45,977 bases of DNA. Origin: Acidimicrobiaceae bacterium. GTDB taxonomy: Bacteria > Actinomycetota > Acidimicrobiia > Acidimicrobiales > RAAP-2. This document shows positions 7,933-15,686 of this stretch, in pieces; positions within the stretch are counted from its first letter, which is position 1, and every line of letters begins with the position of its first letter. Position numbers and translations under genes: made by a program. Where the stretch lies: the NCBI GenBank assembly GCA_003155135.1, contig PMFN01000020.1, forward strand, positions 121,792-167,768, in the 5' to 3' direction. Below the pieces are notes generated by a model. It was not told the DNA's origin and did not search any database. It worked only from the letters and a program-made list of their open reading frames with translations.

Positions 7933-8976
7933 ATGGGCGCACGCTGGGGCGGCCTGATTGAGGAATACCGGCGCTACCTCCCGGTGAGCGAGTCCACCCC
8001 CGTGGTGACCCTGCTCGAGGGTGGCACGCCGCTCGTGCCGGCGCCGCGTCTCTCCGAGCGGGTGGGCGCCAGCGTTTGGCTCAAGGTGGAGGGGGCGAAC
8101 CCGACCGGCTCGTTCAAGGATCGCGGCATGACCATGGCCATCTCCAAGGCACTCGAAGAGGGGGCCAAGGCGGTGGTGTGCGCCTCGACCGGAAACACCT
8201 CGGCGTCGGCCGCGGCCTACGCGGCCCGTGCGGGGCTCACCTGCGCGGTGCTCATCCCCGAGGGCTACATCGCCCTCGGCAAGCTGGCCCAGGCGCTCAT
8301 CCACGGTGCGCGTGTCCTGCAGATCCGCGGCAACTTCGACGAGGCGCTCGAGCTGGTGCGCGAGCTGCCCCTGCGTGCGCCGGTCACCGTCGTCAACTCC
8401 GTCAACCCGTACCGCATCGAGGGGCAGAAGACCGGGGCGTTCGAGATCATCGACGTGCTCGGCGACGCCCCCGACATCCACTGCATCCCGGTCGGCAACG
8501 CCGGCAACATCACTGCCTACTGGCGCGGCTACTGCGAGTACCGCCAGGACGGGCGCGCCTCCAAGCTTCCGCGCATGCTCGGGTTCCAGGCGGCGGGCGC
8601 CGCCCCGATCGTGCTCGGGCACAAGGTGGACGCCCCCGACACCATCGCGACAGCCATCCGCATCGGGAACCCGGCGAGCTGGTACTCGGCGACGGCGGCC
8701 GCCGCCGAGTCCGGGGGCGCGATCGACTCGGTCACCGACGACGAGATCCTCGAGGCCTACCGCTACCTCGCCGAGCACGAGTCCATATTCTGCGAGCCGG
8801 CGTCCGCCGCGTCGGTGGCCGGCCTGCTGAAGGCGCGCGTCGCGCCCGGCTCGACGGTCGTGTGCGTGCTGACCGGCCACGGCCTGAAGGACCCCGACCG
8901 CGCGATCGCCGAGATCGAGGTGCCCAAGGTGGTCGACCCCGAGCTCGATGCCATCCTCGCCGAGCTCAAGGTGTGA
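7933..8976 (+). CDS. thrC: Threonine synthase
   Basis: 347 residues, the length of the short bacterial threonine synthase class. It converts O-phosphohomoserine to threonine with PLP. The PLP lysine is in [11 protein letters not shown] (K62), followed by the substrate loop [19 protein letters not shown] and the phosphate-binding [14 protein letters not shown] 7933 is 2 bp after the hom stop. Homoserine kinase (thrB), which often follows thrC in actinobacteria, is not here; the next gene is rho. Confidence 0.95.
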   Translation: MGARWGGLIEEYRRYLPVSESTPVVTLLEGGTPLVPAPRLSERVGASVWLKVEGANPTGSFKDRGMTMAISKALEEGAKAVVCASTGNTSASAAAYAARAGLTCAVLIPEGYIALGKLAQALIHGARVLQIRGNFDEALELVRELPLRAPVTVVNSVNPYRIEGQKTGAFEIIDVLGDAPDIHCIPVGNAGNITAYWRGYCEYRQDGRASKLPRMLGFQAAGAAPIVLGHKVDAPDTIATAIRIGNPASWYSATAAAAESGGAIDSVTDDEILEAYRYLAEHESIFCEPASAASVAGLLKARVAPGSTVVCVLTGHGLKDPDRAIAEIEVPKVVDPELDAILAELKV

Positions 8977-8982
8977 CCATGG

Positions 8983-9011
8983 TTGCCCCGCACCTGGGCA
9001 GCCGCTATCAT
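8983..9011 (+). promoter_or_regulatory. rho promoter
   Basis: TTGCCC at 8983-8988, a 17-bp spacer, and TATCAT at 9006-9011: a good sigma-70 type match right after the thrC stop. It predicts a start near 9018 and a leader of about 180 nt before rho. Confidence 0.6.
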
Positions 9012-9088
9012 GGCTACATCCCACCTGCGCCACGGAGCGCTTGTCGCGATCCACTTTCTGGGCCCGACACGCTGCCGTAGAGGTGGTG

Positions 9089-9202
9089 ATGGGGGCGGGT
9101 CAAGCAGTTGCTCGTCCAGTTCCCACCCTGTTTCCTCCCGCTTTTGCCCTCGGTGGGTCCACCAGATCTGAAGCGGGTCTCACGAGAAGAGGAGGCCGAT
9201 GA
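9089..9202 (+). CDS. Possible rho leader peptide
   Basis: 37-codon frame (MGAGQAVARPVPTLFPPAFA...) inside the rho leader. It has GAGG a few bases upstream of a run of three in-frame start codons (GTG 9083, GTG 9086, ATG 9089). Its TGA overlaps the ATG of rho by 4 bases (ATGA), so termination would place ribosomes on the rho start. E. coli rho also has a short leader peptide (rhoL) in an attenuated leader, so a similar autoregulatory role is possible. In GC-rich DNA an open frame of this length can arise by chance. Confidence 0.35.
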   Translation: MGAGQAVARPVPTLFPPAFALGGSTRSEAGLTRRGGR

Positions 9203-11046
9203 CTGCCGAACCGCAGCTCGAACGGTCCGTACTCGAAAACAAAGAGCGCGACGAGCTCCACGCCATCGCCCAAGCCATGGCGTTGAAGACGACGACGCGC
9301 ACGAAGAAAGCCGACATCATCGACCAGATCCTCCACGCGACCGGCGTTGGTGCGCCCTCCGATGCGTCGAGCGACAGCTCGGCCGGCGCCGAGGCGGCCA
9401 AGGCCCCGGCTCGCCGGGGACGCCCGCCCCGGACCTCCAATCCCGACGATGGTGACCAAGAGGGTGACCGGACCTCGTCGGGCGAAGCCATGGGCGAGTC
9501 GGTGCCCGAGACCAATGGGCACGAGCCCGCACCGGCCAGACCGACCGTCGCGTTCGACGCCTCCGACGCCTCCGACGAGGCGGCAACTGACTCCTCGGCC
9601 ACGACCAACGGCGAGCGGCGCGAGACGGAGCGCAACGGCGCGAGCGCCCAGGGCACCTCGCAGCACAACCAGGGCAACGGCGGTGGCGGCCACCAAGGCG
9701 GCGCACCGCAGCCCGGCAACAGCCAGGGCAACCAGCAGCGCCAGCAGAACCGCCAGGGCAACAACCAGGGCAACAACAACCAGGGCAACGGCCAGGGGAA
9801 CATCGACGCCGGCAACCGACGGGGACGCCGCCGCCGGGGCCGCGAGCGCGGCCCAGAGCGCGAGCTCCAGGGCGGGACCGGGTCCGAAGCTCCCTACCAG
9901 GGCGAGCTCGTCGAGGTCCGCGGGCTGCTCGACCTGCGCGACGAGGGCTACGGCTTCTTGCGCTGCGACGGCTACCTCCCCTCCAACAAGGACGTCTACG
10001 TCTCGATCAGCCAGGCTCGGCGCTTCGCACTGCGCAAGGGCGACTACGTCGAAGGAGCGTGCCGGCCGGCCTCCAACAACGAGAAGTACCCGGCCCTGCT
10101 GCGCATCGACACGGTCTCAAACCTCGACCCCGAGGCCGCTCGCCAGCGCCCCAGGTTCGAGGAACTGACGCCGCTGTTCCCAGACTCCAAGCTCGTGCTC
10201 GAGACGTCAGGCGACAAGGACAAGGGCGACGTCACGACCCGGATCGTGGACCTGCTCTCGCCCATCGGCAAGGGCCAGCGAGGCCTCATCGTGTCCCCGC
10301 CGAAGGCCGGCAAGACCACCGTGGTCAAGCAGATCGCCCACTCCATCGAGGCCAACAACCCCGAAGTGCACCTGATGGTGCTCCTGGTGGACGAGCGCCC
10401 CGAAGAGGTGACCGACATGCGCAGGTCGGTCCAGGGCGAAGTGGTCGCCTCCACCTTCGACCGGCCCTCCGAGGAGCACACCGCGGTCGCCGAGCTGGCC
10501 ATCGAGCGGGCCAAGCGCCTGGTCGAGTCCGGCCGTGACGTGGTCATCATCCTCGACGGCATCACCCGCCTGGCTCGTGCGTACAACCTGGCCGCGCCGG
10601 CCACCGGGCGCATCATGTCCGGTGGTGTCGACTCGGGGGCCCTCTACCCCCCGAAGAAGTTCTTCGGCGCCGCCCGCAACATCGAAGAGGGCGGCTCACT
10701 GACCATCCTCGCCACGGCGCTGGTGGAGACCGGCTCCAAGATGGACGAGGTCATCTTCGAGGAGTTCAAGGGCACGGGCAACATGGAGCTGCGCCTCGAC
10801 CGCCGCCTGGCGGAGCGGCGGCTCTACCCGTCCATCGACGTCAACGCCAGCTCGACCCGGCACGAGGAGCTGCTCTTCGACCGTGGCCAGCTCCAGCAGG
10901 TCTGGAAGCTGCGCCGGGTGCTGAACGCCCTGGCCAGCGAAGGGAACGCCGCTGCGGGCCTCGAGCTGTTGATGGACAAGATCCGCACCACGAGGAGCAA
11001 CGACGAGTTCCTCGCTGAGATCGCCAAGGGCGGCGCCAACGGCTGA
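9199..11046 (+). CDS. rho: Transcription termination factor Rho with long low-complexity insert
   Basis: 615 residues versus about 420 in E. coli. Rho is a hexameric RNA-dependent ATPase that ends transcription. Domains: N-terminal Rho_N helical domain (about residues 8-50, [20 protein letters not shown]); an acidic/Ser/Thr linker; a Gln/Asn/Gly-rich tract (155-201); an Arg-rich patch (about 207-222, [12 protein letters not shown]); the RNA-binding CSD-like domain ([28 protein letters not shown]); and the ATPase domain with Walker [10 protein letters not shown] (K372) and Walker B-like [16 protein letters not shown]. The secondary-site R-loop region [16 protein letters not shown] is intact. 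ATG 9199 has a strong AGAGGAGG SD. Linker inserts are known in actinobacterial Rho; this one is unusually Q/N-rich. Confidence 0.97.
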   Translation: MTAEPQLERSVLENKERDELHAIAQAMALKTTTRTKKADIIDQILHATGVGAPSDASSDSSAGAEAAKAPARRGRPPRTSNPDDGDQEGDRTSSGEAMGESVPETNGHEPAPARPTVAFDASDASDEAATDSSATTNGERRETERNGASAQGTSQHNQGNGGGGHQGGAPQPGNSQGNQQRQQNRQGNNQGNNNQGNGQGNIDAGNRRGRRRRGRERGPERELQGGTGSEAPYQGELVEVRGLLDLRDEGYGFLRCDGYLPSNKDVYVSISQARRFALRKGDYVEGACRPASNNEKYPALLRIDTVSNLDPEAARQRPRFEELTPLFPDSKLVLETSGDKDKGDVTTRIVDLLSPIGKGQRGLIVSPPKAGKTTVVKQIAHSIEANNPEVHLMVLLVDERPEEVTDMRRSVQGEVVASTFDRPSEEHTAVAELAIERAKRLVESGRDVVIILDGITRLARAYNLAAPATGRIMSGGVDSGALYPPKKFFGAARNIEEGGSLTILATALVETGSKMDEVIFEEFKGTGNMELRLDRRLAERRLYPSIDVNASSTRHEELLFDRGQLQQVWKLRRVLNALASEGNAAAGLELLMDKIRTTRSNDEFLAEIAKGGANG

Positions 11047-11079
11047 GGTGGCCGGGAATATTGCGGGCCACTTTGGCCT

Positions 11080-11085
11080 TACACT
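11080..11085 (+). promoter_or_regulatory. -10 element of rpmE
   Basis: TACACT in the rho-rpmE gap. It predicts a start near 11092 and a 20-nt leader carrying the SD TTGGAGAA before ATG 11112. No strong -35 is visible. Confidence 0.4.
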
Positions 11086-11111
11086 TGCACGACCCGATCT
11101 TTGGAGAACCG

Positions 11112-11339
11112 ATGAAGGCTGCCATCCACCCCAACTACGTGACCGCCACGGTGCACTGTTCCTGTGGCAACACGTTCACCACCCACTCGACCAAGCCCGA
11201 GCTGCGCGTGGAGCTGTGCAACGAGTGCCACCCGTTCTTCACCGGCAAGCAGAAGCTGGTCGACTCGGGTGGGCGCGTCGAGCGCTTCCAGCGCCGCTAC
11301 GGCGAGCGCAACGCGAAGTCCAAGGCCGCAAAGTCCTGA
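11112..11339 (+). CDS. rpmE: 50S ribosomal protein L31, zinc-binding form
   Basis: 75 residues, normal for L31. It starts [10 protein letters not shown] and ends in a basic tail ([14 protein letters not shown]). The zinc ligands of the C+ form are present: C16 and C18 (HCSCGNTF) and C36 and C39 (LCNECHPFF). A protein of this type is typically the zinc-replete form, often paired elsewhere in the genome with a Cys-free paralogue. ATG 11112 is chosen over an upstream in-frame start at 11061 because GGAG lies 7 bases upstream and MKxxIHPxY is the family N-terminus. Confidence 0.97.
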   Translation: MKAAIHPNYVTATVHCSCGNTFTTHSTKPELRVELCNECHPFFTGKQKLVDSGGRVERFQRRYGERNAKSKAAKS

Positions 11340-11383
11340 GTCCCCCCGCCCCGCCCGGGCGCAGCCCGGAGGCTGGCGCTCGG

Positions 11384-11389
11384 TAGCCT
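11384..11389 (+). promoter_or_regulatory. -10 element of prfA (leaderless)
   Basis: TAGCCT, then 6 bases, then GTG 11396; no SD between them. Confidence 0.5.
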
Positions 11390-11395
11390 GAGCCG

Positions 11396-12475
11396 GTGCT
11401 CGACCAACGCCTGAGCTCCCTCGAGGAGGAATACGAGCAGGTCGAGCGCGACCTCGCCGAGGCGGCCGCGGCCTCCGACGCCAACCGACTGCGCGATCTC
11501 TCGCGACGCCACAAGGAGCTCGGCCAGATCGTCGCGACCTGGCGCGAGCTGCGCCAGGCACGCGCCGACCACGAGACCGCCGAGGCCATGCTGGCCGACA
11601 CGGCCGGCGAGGACCGTGAGATGGTCCAGGCCGAGATCGAGGGCGCGTCGGGAGCCATCGCCGAGCTCGAGGACCACCTCCAGACCCTGCTGCTCCCGCG
11701 CGACCCCAATGCCGGGCGCAACGTCATCATCGAGCTGCGCGGCGCCGAGGGCGGCGAGGAGGCCAACCTCTTCGCCCGGGACCTTTTCAACATGTACGTG
11801 CGCTACGCGGCCCTGCGGAAGTGGAAGGTCGAGGTCCTCTCCGAAGACGTCTCCGAGCGCGACGGCCTGAACGAGGCCGTGCTGCTCATCAAGGGCGACG
11901 ACGCCTGGGCCCGGCTCGAGCACGAGGCGGGCCCGCACCGCGTCCAGCGCATCCCCGTCACCGAGTCCAAGGGGCGGGTGCACACGTCGTCGGCGACGGT
12001 CACGGTGCTGCCCGAGGCCGAGGAGGTCGACGTCGCCATCGACCCCGCCGACTTGAAGATCGACGTCTACCGCTCGACCGGGCCCGGCGGCCAGTCCGTC
12101 AACACCACCGACTCGGCGGTGCGCATCACCCACCTGCCGACCGGGATCGTCGTGGCCATGCAGGACGAGAAGAGCCAGATCCAAAACAGGGCGAAGGCCA
12201 TGGTGGTGCTGCGTGCCCGCCTGCTCAAGGCCGAGCAGGACCGCAGGGCCGCCGAGCTGGCCGTCACCCGGCGTGGTCAGGTGGGCGGCGGGGGTCGCAG
12301 CGAGAAGATCCGCACCTACAACTTCAAAGAGAACCGGGTCACCGACCACCGGGTAAACCTCACGCTCCACAAGCTCGACCAGGTCCTCGCCGGCGATCTC
12401 GACGAGCTCACCGACGCGCTCATGGCCGACAAGCGCACCCGTCAGCTTGCCGGGGAGGACGAACCCGTCGGATGA
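11396..12475 (+). CDS. prfA: Peptide chain release factor 1
   Basis: 359 residues, full length. RF1 releases the peptide at UAA and UAG codons. The stop-codon reading tripeptide is PVT (residues 187-189, in VQRIPVTESKGRVHTSS), the RF1-type P-x-T rather than the RF2-type SPF. The catalytic GGQ is at 231-233 (GPGGQSVN), the site methylated on Gln by PrmC. The N-terminal part (residues 1-100) is the coiled helical domain. The prmC gene for that methylase follows directly with an ATGA overlap. GTG 11396 is supported by the TAGCCT hexamer 6 bases upstream. Confidence 0.97.
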   Translation: MLDQRLSSLEEEYEQVERDLAEAAAASDANRLRDLSRRHKELGQIVATWRELRQARADHETAEAMLADTAGEDREMVQAEIEGASGAIAELEDHLQTLLLPRDPNAGRNVIIELRGAEGGEEANLFARDLFNMYVRYAALRKWKVEVLSEDVSERDGLNEAVLLIKGDDAWARLEHEAGPHRVQRIPVTESKGRVHTSSATVTVLPEAEEVDVAIDPADLKIDVYRSTGPGGQSVNTTDSAVRITHLPTGIVVAMQDEKSQIQNRAKAMVVLRARLLKAEQDRRAAELAVTRRGQVGGGGRSEKIRTYNFKENRVTDHRVNLTLHKLDQVLAGDLDELTDALMADKRTRQLAGEDEPVG

Positions 12476-13347
12476 GGCGGACCGAGCTGCGGGCGCGCCT
12501 CGAATCCGAGCTCGGCAGTGCACGCGAGGCGCGCTGGCTCATCGACGACGTGCTCGGGCCGGCGGGGCCTGGCACCCCCGCCGACGTCGACGACAGGGCG
12601 GCCGCTCGAGTGACCGAGCTCGCCCGACGGCGACAAGCCGGCGAGCCGCTGCAGTACGTGCTCGGCCACTGGGCGTTCCGCACGCTCGACGTGGTCGTCG
12701 ACCGCCGGGTCCTCATCCCACGGCCCGAGACCGAACAGGTAGTCGAACGAGCCCTTCTCGAGCTGGCCGCCGCCGCCGCTGGGCGCCCGGACCCGGTGGT
12801 GGTCGACCTCGGCACCGGCTCGGGCGTGATCGCCCTGTCGGTGGCACTCGAGGCCGCCGCCGCCCATCCGGGCGTCTCGGTTTGGGCCGTCGACGACGAC
12901 GCCGCGGCCCTGGCGGTCGCCTCCATCAACCGTGACCGGGTGGGCGTCACGCACCCCGGCGTGGCCGAGCGGGTGAGGCTCCGCCTCGGTCGCTGGTTCG
13001 AGGCTCTCCCCGACACGTTGCTCGGCGGCGTGGCCCTGCTCGTGAGCAACCCGCCCTACGTTGCCGAATCCGAGTGGGCCGAGCTCGATCCCGAGGTCCG
13101 CCTCGAGCCCCGCCACGCCCTGGTCGGTGCCGACGGGGCACGTGGGGCGGGGGGGATGGCCGACGTCGAGGCGATCGTGGACGGGGCGCGCCGCTGGCTC
13201 ACACCGGCGGGGGCCCTGGTCGTCGAGATCGCCCCCCACCAGGCGACGGCCGCCCTCGACGCGGCGGGCTCATCGGGATTCGCCAGCGCCGCGGTGCTCA
13301 AGGACCTGGCAGGGCGTGAGCGCACCCTGGTGGCCCGGAACCGGTGA
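12472..13347 (+). CDS. prmC: Release factor glutamine methyltransferase
   Basis: 291 residues. It transfers a methyl group from SAM to the Gln of the release-factor GGQ motif. The N-terminal helical domain (residues 1-85, with EPLQYVLGHWAFRTLDV) precedes the Rossmann methyltransferase domain with motif I VVDLGTGSGVIALS and the family signature NPPY (N193-Y196). ATG 12472 overlaps the prfA stop (ATGA), and the stop overlaps the next start (GTGA), indicating a translationally coupled prfA-prmC-tsaC operon. Confidence 0.96.
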   Translation: MRRTELRARLESELGSAREARWLIDDVLGPAGPGTPADVDDRAAARVTELARRRQAGEPLQYVLGHWAFRTLDVVVDRRVLIPRPETEQVVERALLELAAAAAGRPDPVVVDLGTGSGVIALSVALEAAAAHPGVSVWAVDDDAAALAVASINRDRVGVTHPGVAERVRLRLGRWFEALPDTLLGGVALLVSNPPYVAESEWAELDPEVRLEPRHALVGADGARGAGGMADVEAIVDGARRWLTPAGALVVEIAPHQATAALDAAGSSGFASAAVLKDLAGRERTLVARNR

Positions 13348-13952
13348 TCCCCGTGGCCGGTGTCCGAGAGGTGGCGCGGGCGGCCGAGCTGCTCGCCGCT
13401 GGCGAGGTCATCGGCCTGCCGACGGACACGGTCTACGGCGTGGGCGCACGCCTCGACCGCCCCGGGGCGGTCGAGGCCATCTTCGAGCTGAAGGGCCGGC
13501 CCGTCGACGTGGCCCTGCCGGTGCTCATCGGCCGAGACGCCGACGTCGACTCGGTGGCAGCCGCCTGGCCGAGGTCGGCCAAGATGCTTGCTGCGCGCTA
13601 CTGGCCGGGACCGCTCACCCTGGTCGTGCCCGCCCGCCCCGAGATCGGCGCGCTGCTGGGCGGGACGGGCGACACGGTTGGGGTCCGCGCGCCGAAGCAC
13701 CGCTTCGTGCGCAACCTCTGCCGGACGGCGGGACCGCTCGCGGTGACCAGCGCGAACCGCCACGGGGGCGAGCCCTGCACTACCGCCGAGGCGGTCACAG
13801 AGGCGTTCGGTGGCGAGGGACTGGCGCTGGTCGTCGACGGCGGACGCTGTGATGGCGAGCCGTCGACGGTGGCCGACTGCACCACGTCCCCGCCCACCCT
13901 GCTGCGCCAAGGTGCCCTGCCGTGGGACTGGGTGCTCGCCGCCCTGCGCTGA
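13344..13952 (+). CDS. tsaC: L-threonylcarbamoyladenylate synthase (Sua5/YciO/YrdC)
   Basis: 202 residues, a single YrdC domain without the extra Sua5 domain. It makes threonylcarbamoyl-AMP from threonine, bicarbonate and ATP for the t6A modification at position 37 of ANN-decoding tRNAs. Family motifs: GEVIGLPTDTVYGVGA, IFELKGRP, ARYWPGPLTLVV and the Ser-rich TSANRHGGEP. The usual KxR-x-K stretch is represented by LKGRP, slightly divergent. GTG 13344 overlaps the prmC stop. It converges with the thiolase-like gene 7 bp downstream. Confidence 0.93.
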   Translation: MIPVAGVREVARAAELLAAGEVIGLPTDTVYGVGARLDRPGAVEAIFELKGRPVDVALPVLIGRDADVDSVAAAWPRSAKMLAARYWPGPLTLVVPARPEIGALLGGTGDTVGVRAPKHRFVRNLCRTAGPLAVTSANRHGGEPCTTAEAVTEAFGGEGLALVVDGGRCDGEPSTVADCTTSPPTLLRQGALPWDWVLAALR

Positions 13953-13959
13953 GCACCGC

Positions 13960-15495
13960 TCAGGCCAGCGCCACGATCCCGTCGGCGCCGAGGGTCCCGG
14001 TGCGCCCGCAACCCTCGGACGTCGTCAGCTCGGCGAGGGTGGCCGCGTCGAGCACGTTGCCCCAGGTGCGCGCGTCGTCCTTCGTGCGCAGCGCCAGGAT
14101 GGCGCGCTCGGGGCGGCCACCCCGGTCGAAGGTCACGGTGTAGGTCTCGACGGCGACCGGCCCGGTCGCGGTGGCGTCGGAGCGGCACTGCGGCAGGGCG
14201 TCCACCTCGGCTTGCGCGTTCTGCACACGAAAGCCCGCCTCGGGTGGTTTGGCGCCGTAGACGCCGACGGCATGCTTGGTGGCGTACCACCCGAGGCCCG
14301 TGACGAGCCCGGGTGCGTCAGGGGCCTCGCGCAACGCAGCGACCATTGCCGCGATGGAGTGGCTGACGTAGTTGTTGCCAGGCCCGCCACCGAAGGTGAG
14401 GCCGCCGGTGAGGGTGAGCGGCCTCGCCGGGTCGTCGATGGGCAGTCCGAGGGCCTCGGCGCCCATGCTGACGGCGATCGGGAAGCACGAGTACAGGTCG
14501 ATCGGCCCGATCTCGTCGATGCCCACCCCGGCCAGCGTGAGGGCCTGGCGCCCGGCGGCCGCGATGGCCGGTGACGAGTACAGGTTCTCCCGATGGGAGA
14601 GGAACCAGTGGTCGACGGCCTCGGCGCCCGAATGGGGGAAGACCCAACCGTCGTCCGGGAGCCCGAGGCGGCGGGCCGCGGCCACCGAGCAGCAGATGAA
14701 CGCCGCTGACTGGTCGACGGTCAGGTTGGCCATGGCCAACTTCGGATAGGGGAAGCTGACCATGCGGTTCCCCTCGGTCACCGTCATGATCTCCTCGGCG
14801 CTGCGGGCCGTGCGGCTCCAGGCGTAGGGGTTGTCCGCCGCCACCTCCGAGAAGGACGACCAGAGCGTGCCGATGCGCGCCCGGTGCTCCTCCAGGCTCC
14901 AACCCCGCGCACCTCGCAGGGCGTTCTCCATGAGCGGGTAGGCGTCGATGGCGACCACGATGCCCCGGGCCAGTTCGAGCTCCGTGACGGGCATGCGGTC
15001 GGTCCCGAAGGCGACTGGAGGTGGCGTGTCGGCATCCTGGGTGCCCCAGTTGAGGGCCGGGTGGTCGGGGGCGCGTCTCGCCGCGCGCCGGGTGTAGATG
15101 CACTCGGCGCCGGCCACGACCGCGACATCGACCTCGCCGCGAATGATCGCCGCCGCCGCGTCGAAGAGCATGGCCTGGGGCATGTTGCCCCCGATGGCGC
15201 TCACCATGAGCTCGGCGGGTGCACAACCGAGCTCGTCGGCCAGCCCGAGGGCGAGGTTGGGGGCGCGCCAGCCCAGCATGCCGACCACGCGCAGGCTCTC
15301 GATTGCGTCGAGCAGCGCCCGAGGGGTCCCTGATTGGGCGCCTTCCGGCGAGCCGCTGGCGTCGGCCGCAGCGGCACGCACCGCCTCGGCCATCAGGGCG
15401 TAGGGGCCGGGCCGCTCGGCGGGGTCCCTGCCGTCAGGCCAGTCGGTGACCTGGCCGACGCCGACGAGCACCGGAGTCCTCGGGTCGAGAGCCAT
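13960..15495 (-). CDS. Thiolase-like protein type 1 (acetyl-CoA acetyltransferase family)
   Basis: 511 residues of the SCP2-thiolase-like TLP1 group found mainly in actinobacteria. It starts MALDPRTPVLVGVGQVTDW. The region that in true thiolases carries the nucleophilic Cys (consensus VxxxCxSG) reads VSAIGGNMPQAML, with no Cys. The HEAF-like block reads IDLYSCFPIAVSMGAEALGL and the glycine-rich block LTFGGGPGNNYVSH. The last roughly 100 residues look like the additional C-terminal domain of this subgroup. The fold suggests binding of an acyl-CoA, but ordinary thiolysis is doubtful. ATG 15495 is supported by TATCGT 7 bases upstream; a longer frame running back over the glyA start is rejected. 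Confidence 0.85.
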   Translation of the reverse strand: MALDPRTPVLVGVGQVTDWPDGRDPAERPGPYALMAEAVRAAAADASGSPEGAQSGTPRALLDAIESLRVVGMLGWRAPNLALGLADELGCAPAELMVSAIGGNMPQAMLFDAAAAIIRGEVDVAVVAGAECIYTRRAARRAPDHPALNWGTQDADTPPPVAFGTDRMPVTELELARGIVVAIDAYPLMENALRGARGWSLEEHRARIGTLWSSFSEVAADNPYAWSRTARSAEEIMTVTEGNRMVSFPYPKLAMANLTVDQSAAFICCSVAAARRLGLPDDGWVFPHSGAEAVDHWFLSHRENLYSSPAIAAAGRQALTLAGVGIDEIGPIDLYSCFPIAVSMGAEALGLPIDDPARPLTLTGGLTFGGGPGNNYVSHSIAAMVAALREAPDAPGLVTGLGWYATKHAVGVYGAKPPEAGFRVQNAQAEVDALPQCRSDATATGPVAVETYTVTFDRGGRPERAILALRTKDDARTWGNVLDAATLAELTTSEGCGRTGTLGADGIVALA

Positions 15496-15502
15496 CGGGG
15501 GG

Positions 15503-15508
15503 ACGATA
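15503..15508 (-). promoter_or_regulatory. -10 element of the thiolase-like gene (leaderless)
   Basis: On the minus strand TATCGT, 7 bases, ATG 15495. No SD is present. It is divergent from the glyA promoter about 55 bp away. Confidence 0.45.
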
Positions 15509-15560
15509 GCCGGGGCGGCGGCCACCGCCGGGGGGTCGGGGAGCCACCGGCGCGGATAAG

Positions 15561-15566
15561 TAGACT
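15561..15566 (+). promoter_or_regulatory. -10 element of the glyA unit
   Basis: TAGACT followed by 6 bases and an ATG at 15573, the same geometry as the leaderless genes lysA, hom and prfA. The ATG opens a 37-codon ORF ahead of glyA. A small hairpin GCCGG-ATC-CCGGC lies at 15599-15611. Confidence 0.5.
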
Positions 15567-15572
15567 CGGCTG

Positions 15573-15686
15573 ATGGTGCGCTGTCGACGAGTGCTCGGGC
15601 CGGATCCCGGCACGGGCACCACCAGCGAATTCCCAGTTCGTGGTCGGCACGAGGCCGGCCCGCCCACCCGAAGGAGCGACCCGTGA
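15573..15686 (+). CDS. Predicted leaderless upstream ORF coupled to glyA
   Basis: 37 codons beginning [15 protein letters not shown]. The ATG sits exactly 6 bases after TAGACT, as expected for a leaderless mRNA. The TGA (15684-15686) overlaps the glyA GTG (15683-15685) as GTGA, and the glyA SD (GAAGGAG) lies inside this ORF. That architecture would make glyA translation depend on reading of the leader ORF. No run of one amino acid typical of attenuation is visible, although Arg and Gly are frequent. I recognise no homologue. Confidence 0.5.
   Translation: MVRCRRVLGPDPGTGTTSEFPVRGRHEAGPPTRRSDP

Noticed and set aside
9661-9801. CRISPR or tandem repeat array.
   Set aside because: The CAGGGCAAC-type repeats are irregular, in frame, and encode the Q/N/G tract of Rho; there are no spacers of constant length.
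15573-15682. A riboswitch in the glyA leader.
   Set aside because: The leader has one small hairpin and I could not match it to folate, SAM/SAH or glycine riboswitch consensus; the coupled ORF explains the leader better.
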